64,000 nucleotides of DNA from NCBI RefSeq assembly GCF_004339765.1, contig NZ_SMGO01000001.1, positions 62,001 to 126,000 of the forward strand, read 5' to 3'. This DNA comes from Albibacterium bauzanense. GTDB taxonomy: Bacteria; Bacteroidota; Bacteroidia; Sphingobacteriales; Sphingobacteriaceae. Each line of letters opens with the position of its first letter. Positions within the stretch are counted from its first letter, which is position 1. The position numbers were made by a program, and so were the translations under genes. Shown one piece after another: positions 60,324 through 64,000 of the stretch. Below the pieces are notes generated by a model. It was not told the origin of the DNA and did no database searches. It saw only the letters and a program-made list of their open reading frames with translations.

Positions 60324-61313
60324 TTGAACAATCAAAGGAATCTGATCTTATTATCGCTTGTCACAGGCATTGTATTAATGTTAGCTAAATTTTTAGCTTA
60401 CTTTATCACAAACTCTAATGCTATTTTTACGGATGCTTTGGAAAGTATAGTGAATGTGGCAGCCAGTAGTTTTGCCTTCTACAGTATATATCTTTCCTCA
60501 GTTCCTCGCGACGAAAACCATCCATACGGACATGGAAAAATTGAATTTTTCTCGGTATTTGTAGAAGGAGGATTAATATTTTTAGCTGGTTCATTTATTA
60601 TAGTTAAGGCAGTTTATAATATATTTTATCCCTCTGATCTTGAAAACATTTTGGAAGGTATTGGAATAATTGCAATCACAGGCATTGTGAACTATGCTTT
60701 AGGTGCTTTTTTGCTTAAAAAGAGTAAGAAACTAGATTCACTGACTTTAATGGCTGATGGAAAGCATTTGATTACTGATGCTTATAGTACTTTAGGACTA
60801 TTGCTTGGTTTACTTTTATTATATTTTACTGGGATCCGGTTTATAGATACTTTGTTGTCTTTGGTTTTAGGAGTGTTCATCATATATAATGGTTATAAGC
60901 TTTTACGAAAATCAGTAGGAGGGCTGATGGATGAATCAGATGCAAAGATTGTAGAAGATGTTGTAGAAATACTCCAGCTTAATCGGAAAGATGCCTGGAT
61001 TGATGTTCATAATTTAAGAGTGCAACGTTATGGAACAGAGCTGCATTTAGATTGTCATGTAACCTTGCCAAATTACTTTGATTTGAACCAAGTACATAGT
61101 GAGGTTTCTGAAATTGATAGGTTAATTAATGAGAATGTAACTTTAAAAACCGAATTTTTTATTCACGCAGATCCTTGTTTACCAAAATGTTGTCATTACT
61201 GTAGTGTACAAAACTGTCCTATTCGTTCGGAACCGAAAACGATTGATATAGATTGGAGTAAAGAGTTACTTGTTAAGAATCGTAAACATTTTGAGTATAC
61301 GAAGCCTAATTAA
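60324..61313 (+). CDS. Cation diffusion facilitator (CDF) family transporter with Cys-rich tail
   Basis: Inner-membrane proton/divalent-metal antiporter, 329 aa, six hydrophobic segments in residues 8-205. Metal-site residues visible: FTDALESIVN (HxxxD-type site written TDALE, about 34-43), HPYGHGKIEFF (about 67-77) and MADGKHLITDAY (DxxxD-like, about 148-159). The C-terminal cytoplasmic domain holds VHNLRVQRYGTELHLDCHVT (about 229-248) and ends in a Cys cluster CLPKCCHYCSVQNC (about 289-302). The start is TTG: no ATG fits and the promoter lies just upstream. Metal specificity (Zn, Co, Fe or Mn) cannot be fixed. Confidence 0.9.
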   Translation: MNNQRNLILLSLVTGIVLMLAKFLAYFITNSNAIFTDALESIVNVAASSFAFYSIYLSSVPRDENHPYGHGKIEFFSVFVEGGLIFLAGSFIIVKAVYNIFYPSDLENILEGIGIIAITGIVNYALGAFLLKKSKKLDSLTLMADGKHLITDAYSTLGLLLGLLLLYFTGIRFIDTLLSLVLGVFIIYNGYKLLRKSVGGLMDESDAKIVEDVVEILQLNRKDAWIDVHNLRVQRYGTELHLDCHVTLPNYFDLNQVHSEVSEIDRLINENVTLKTEFFIHADPCLPKCCHYCSVQNCPIRSEPKTIDIDWSKELLVKNRKHFEYTKPN

Positions 61314-61318
61314 AGCAC

Positions 61319-61765
61319 ATGCAGTTGAAATTTTTTAATATTCGGTCTTATGGCATTATGATTAATCATCGTAATGAGATTTTAATTAGTGATGAAATTT
61401 ATCATGGACAGCTATTCTCTAAATTCCCAGGAGGAGGAATGGAACTTGGAGAAAGTCTCTCAGATAGTTTAAGGAGAGAATTTATGGAAGAGTGTCAGTT
61501 AAATTTGACGAGTTTGAATCTGCTTCATATAACGGATACTGTGGTGGCTTCAATATTTGATAATAGTCAGGTTATCGGAGTGTATTATCAGGTTTTTACA
61601 GATGAACTATTATCAATACCAACAAAAACTATAGCATTTGATTTCGAAGAAGATAGTCAGCAGTCTTTCCGTTGGGTTTCTTTACAGAATTTTAAAGCTG
61701 AAGATTTAACTTTTGAGATGGATCAGCATGCATGGAATGCCATCAAGGGAAAAATTATCACATAA
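61319..61765 (+). CDS. Nudix hydrolase
   Basis: Nudix-fold pyrophosphohydrolase, 148 aa. The Nudix box is complete: GGMELGESLSDSLRREFMEE (about residues 40-59), followed by ITDTVV and WVSLQNFKAEDL, which frame the fold. It hydrolyses a nucleoside diphosphate linked to another group; substrate unknown. Starts five bases after the CDF gene, so the two are co-transcribed. Confidence 0.88.
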   Translation: MQLKFFNIRSYGIMINHRNEILISDEIYHGQLFSKFPGGGMELGESLSDSLRREFMEECQLNLTSLNLLHITDTVVASIFDNSQVIGVYYQVFTDELLSIPTKTIAFDFEEDSQQSFRWVSLQNFKAEDLTFEMDQHAWNAIKGKIIT

Positions 61766-61882
61766 TAAATTATCTTGATATAAAACTAAATCTTTTATTA
61801 ATATAGCTAAGTATCAGCTATTTGAACTTGTAAAACTTTTTATACCCATTAATTGAACTTAGCTTGCTCATAACACAAGGTT

Positions 61883-62680
61883 ATGAGATTTTTAGTTCTA
61901 TTTCTTATTTTATTCGCGGAAAAACTTAATGCTCAGATAAATTCTGGTGCCAGATCTATGGCTATGGCAAATGCTGCAACAGCCTTGAATGATGTTTATA
62001 GTTTAGGTAGTAATCAGGCTGGTATTGCCTCTTTGAAAAGGTCAGAATTAGCATTCGCATTTCAAGAACATAACTATTCAACTAACGTACGTAGTATTGC
62101 TGCTTTTCTAGTATTTCCAAGTAATATTGGTGTATTCGGACTGTATGCAAATAATTATAGCTTAAGTCAGAACTTCAATGAACTTAGAACAGGTTTAACC
62201 TTATCCCGTTTGTTGACATCAAAGCTTGCAATTTCCGGAACTCTGAATTATAATCAACTTTCAATTTCTGATTATGGTATAAATAGAACTTTATCATTTG
62301 ATTTAGGTTTTCAATACCGATTATCTGAAGATTGGGTATTAGGAGTTCATCTTAACAATCCTGCGGCTTATGTGACCGTAAAGAAATCGTCTTATAACGT
62401 TCCAGCTCAAATAAGATTGGGTACAAGTTATGTGTTAAGCGATCAAATTTTATTGGCAATAGATTCTGAATATGATTTGGATGACTACTTTGATTTTCGA
62501 TTTGGATTGGAGTACTCTATTATCAATAGAGTGAATCTGAGAGGAGGGACATCTCTTTTGCCTTTTAAGCAATATATGGGTGCTGGTATAGACTTTAATA
62601 AGATTAGTGTAGATGCGGCTTCATCATTTCATCCTCAATTAGGAATATCCTCACAACTCTCCTTAAATTATGCATTTTAG
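61883..62680 (+). CDS. PorV-like outer-membrane beta-barrel protein
   Basis: Outer-membrane protein of 265 aa. Signal peptide (VLFLILFAEKLNA), then SGARSMAMANAATALNDVYS (about residues 22-41) and NQAGIASL, a start shared by PorV/PorQ-type barrels, followed by alternating hydrophobic strands up to the C-terminal LSLNYAF (aromatic end). Role uncertain: PorV-like proteins serve the type IX secretion system or are general porin-like proteins; no type IX gene lies here. It overlaps the next gene by 11 bases, so the pair is coupled. Confidence 0.75.
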   Translation: MRFLVLFLILFAEKLNAQINSGARSMAMANAATALNDVYSLGSNQAGIASLKRSELAFAFQEHNYSTNVRSIAAFLVFPSNIGVFGLYANNYSLSQNFNELRTGLTLSRLLTSKLAISGTLNYNQLSISDYGINRTLSFDLGFQYRLSEDWVLGVHLNNPAAYVTVKKSSYNVPAQIRLGTSYVLSDQILLAIDSEYDLDDYFDFRFGLEYSIINRVNLRGGTSLLPFKQYMGAGIDFNKISVDAASSFHPQLGISSQLSLNYAF

Positions 62681-64000
62681 ATATATAATATATGCGTTTG
62701 TATTAGGACAAATATCTGTGAAAGGTTCTTTTGCACAGCAGTTCTTTGATACTGAAACAATTGTTGAGAGTATTATTGGAGAGATGATTGAAGAGGCAGA
62801 GGATGAGTTTGATTATTCAGATATTTCAGAGCGGTTAGAATTTTATATAAGAAATCCAATTGATTTGAATAAGACGGACGAAAAGGAGTTAACTGAACTT
62901 TATTTTCTTTCATCTACTCAAATTAGTGAACTTTTGCTTCATAGAGAACTTAGCGGCAGCTTTATTTCGCTTTATGAATTACAGGCTATTGAAGGTTTTA
63001 GTGATCAAATTATTCAACGTTTATTACCTTTTGTAAGTATTCGGCAGAGTGTTGATCAATCTGCATTAAATTTTAAAGATGGTAAACACGATCTTATTCT
63101 CCGTTATGGCAGAGTCTTGGAAAAACAAAAAGGTTATTTAACTCCTGAAAGACCTGGTCAGTCACATTATCTTGGTACACCTGATCGTTTATTCGTTCGT
63201 TATCGATATCAGCTGGGAAACAAATTGCAGTTCGCTTTAAATATGAAGAAGGATGCTGGTGAAGATTTCTTTAAAGGAGATCAGCGATCTGGATTTGATT
63301 TCTACTCTGCCAGTTTTTTTATTAAAGATATTGGTAAAATCCAGAATTTAGCTTTAGGAGATTACTCCTTACAATTAGGGCAAGGTCTAAGCTTATGGAA
63401 TGGGTTTAGTTTTGGGAAAGGGTCGCTTGTTCAGCATGTTGCTCGACAAAATATTGGTTTACGACCTTATACATCTGCTAATGAATCTCAATACTTGAGA
63501 GGAGTAGCAGCTACTATCAAATTCGGACAAATAGAAATATTGCCTTTTGTGTCTTATAAGAAATTTGATGGTACATTATCTAGCGATTCATTAAGCTTCA
63601 GCTCGATAGGAATTTCAGGTTATCATCGTACACCTGCTGAAAATAAAAACCGGAATTCTGCTTCTCAATTGCTTTATGGATTAAATGTTTTTTATAATTC
63701 ACGTAATTTGAAGGTAGGTACCATGGCTTTTCAGACTGCATTTGATAAACCTATGTTGCCCAATCAACAGTTATATAATGCTTATGCATTTAGAGGAGAG
63801 CGATTAACAAATAGTAGTGTTTATTACCATTATACTTTTAGAAACATATATGCTTTTGGAGAAAGTGCTTATAGTTTTAATAGTGGTATAGGGTCAGTAA
63901 ATGGTTTAATTGCAAGTCTATCTCATCAACTATCGCTGGTACTGTTACATCGTTACTATCAGAAAGATTTTCATTCATTCTTTAGTCAGGGTTTCTCAGA
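62670..64000 (+). CDS. Helix-hairpin-helix domain outer-membrane protein, N-terminal part (cut by window edge)
   Basis: Open at base 64000; 443 codons visible. Signal peptide with cut near SFAQ (about residue 22). Residues about 40-110 contain helix-hairpin-helix segments (NPIDLNKTDEKELTELYFLS, then LYELQAIEGFSDQIIQRLLP). The rest is rich in alternating Tyr/Phe/Gly strands (LALGDYSLQLGQGLSLWNGF), looking like an outer-membrane barrel. This HHH-plus-barrel architecture is found in Bacteroidota proteins of unknown function that are often placed after a PorV-like gene, exactly as here. ATG 62670 lies inside the preceding gene (11-base overlap), which is consistent with translational coupling. 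DNA binding is not implied by the HHH in an exported protein. Confidence 0.75.
   Translation, partial: MHFRYIIYAFVLGQISVKGSFAQQFFDTETIVESIIGEMIEEAEDEFDYSDISERLEFYIRNPIDLNKTDEKELTELYFLSSTQISELLLHRELSGSFISLYELQAIEGFSDQIIQRLLPFVSIRQSVDQSALNFKDGKHDLILRYGRVLEKQKGYLTPERPGQSHYLGTPDRLFVRYRYQLGNKLQFALNMKKDAGEDFFKGDQRSGFDFYSASFFIKDIGKIQNLALGDYSLQLGQGLSLWNGFSFGKGSLVQHVARQNIGLRPYTSANESQYLRGVAATIKFGQIEILPFVSYKKFDGTLSSDSLSFSSIGISGYHRTPAENKNRNSASQLLYGLNVFYNSRNLKVGTMAFQTAFDKPMLPNQQLYNAYAFRGERLTNSSVYYHYTFRNIYAFGESAYSFNSGIGSVNGLIASLSHQLSLVLLHRYYQKDFHSFFSQGFS

Noticed and set aside
1-64000. CRISPR array, prophage, insertion sequence or integrase
   Set aside because: No regularly spaced identical repeats, transposase or phage gene was seen; the 11-base repeat at 15631-15720 is far too short for CRISPR.

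Overview
The window comes from a low-GC member of the Bacteroidota, most likely the Sphingobacteriia (a Solitalea- or Pedobacter-like organism). The genus is an inference. The phylum rests on several things seen here: TAnnTTTG/-33 TTG type promoters, two GLPGLI proteins, large SusC/TonB-like outer-membrane barrels, gldC, stand-alone mnmD, a ftsK-lolA pair and a dual-membrane-type anti-sigma factor. No tRNA, rRNA, CRISPR array, insertion sequence or prophage was seen. The window is cut inside a gene at both ends.

Layout. 1-2.4 kb: blaR1-like M56 peptidase (cut) with its BlaI-type repressor, then a CynX-type MFS exporter. 2.4-5.2 kb: cobalamin-independent methionine synthase metE behind a cobalamin riboswitch. 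5.2-8.2 kb: an AhpD-like protein, a D-2-hydroxyacid dehydrogenase and a FAD/Rieske oxidoreductase, all on the minus strand. 8.5-10 kb: acyl-CoA dehydrogenase. 10-13.6 kb: outer-membrane barrel plus GLPGLI protein, with a tandem palindromic operator over the promoter. 13.7-20.1 kb: lipoate ligase, SIMPL protein, LTA-synthase-like phosphatase-fold enzyme, ICMT-family methyltransferase, pterin dehydratase and a PQQ-type sugar dehydrogenase lipoprotein.

20.2-28.8 kb is the most unusual block. It is a six-gene minus-strand operon with two TonB-type barrels, two paralogous secreted CBM9-like proteins, a GLPGLI protein and a broken DUF4369/TlpA gene. One CBM9-like protein ends abruptly in the second half of a thioredoxin fold without its CxxC. 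The broken TlpA gene has also lost its CxxC region and carries a frameshift. 29-32.5 kb: glucuronoyl-esterase-like and sialate/xylan O-acetylesterase genes, a small polysaccharide de-esterification pair.

32.6-64 kb is mostly housekeeping: dihydroorotase, DEAD-box helicase, gldC, mnmD, two rhodanese-type sulfur proteins, M13 peptidase, valS, lysS, prolyl oligopeptidase, lpxH, ftsK, lolA, ispD, queA, a MacB-type permease, an aspartate aminotransferase, a CDF transporter, a Nudix hydrolase, and a PorV-like barrel followed by a helix-hairpin-helix barrel protein (cut). Within it, 45.3-47.3 kb encodes an ECF sigma factor followed by a protein with a cytoplasmic N-terminus, one inner-membrane helix, a long linker and an outer-membrane barrel. 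This is the architecture of the dual membrane-spanning anti-sigma factors known from Bacteroides.

Gene starts were moved to an internal ATG or GTG where the longest frame began with TTG or GTG inside a promoter, or overlapped the gene upstream. Several promoters lie so close to the start codon that leaderless or near-leaderless mRNAs are likely.
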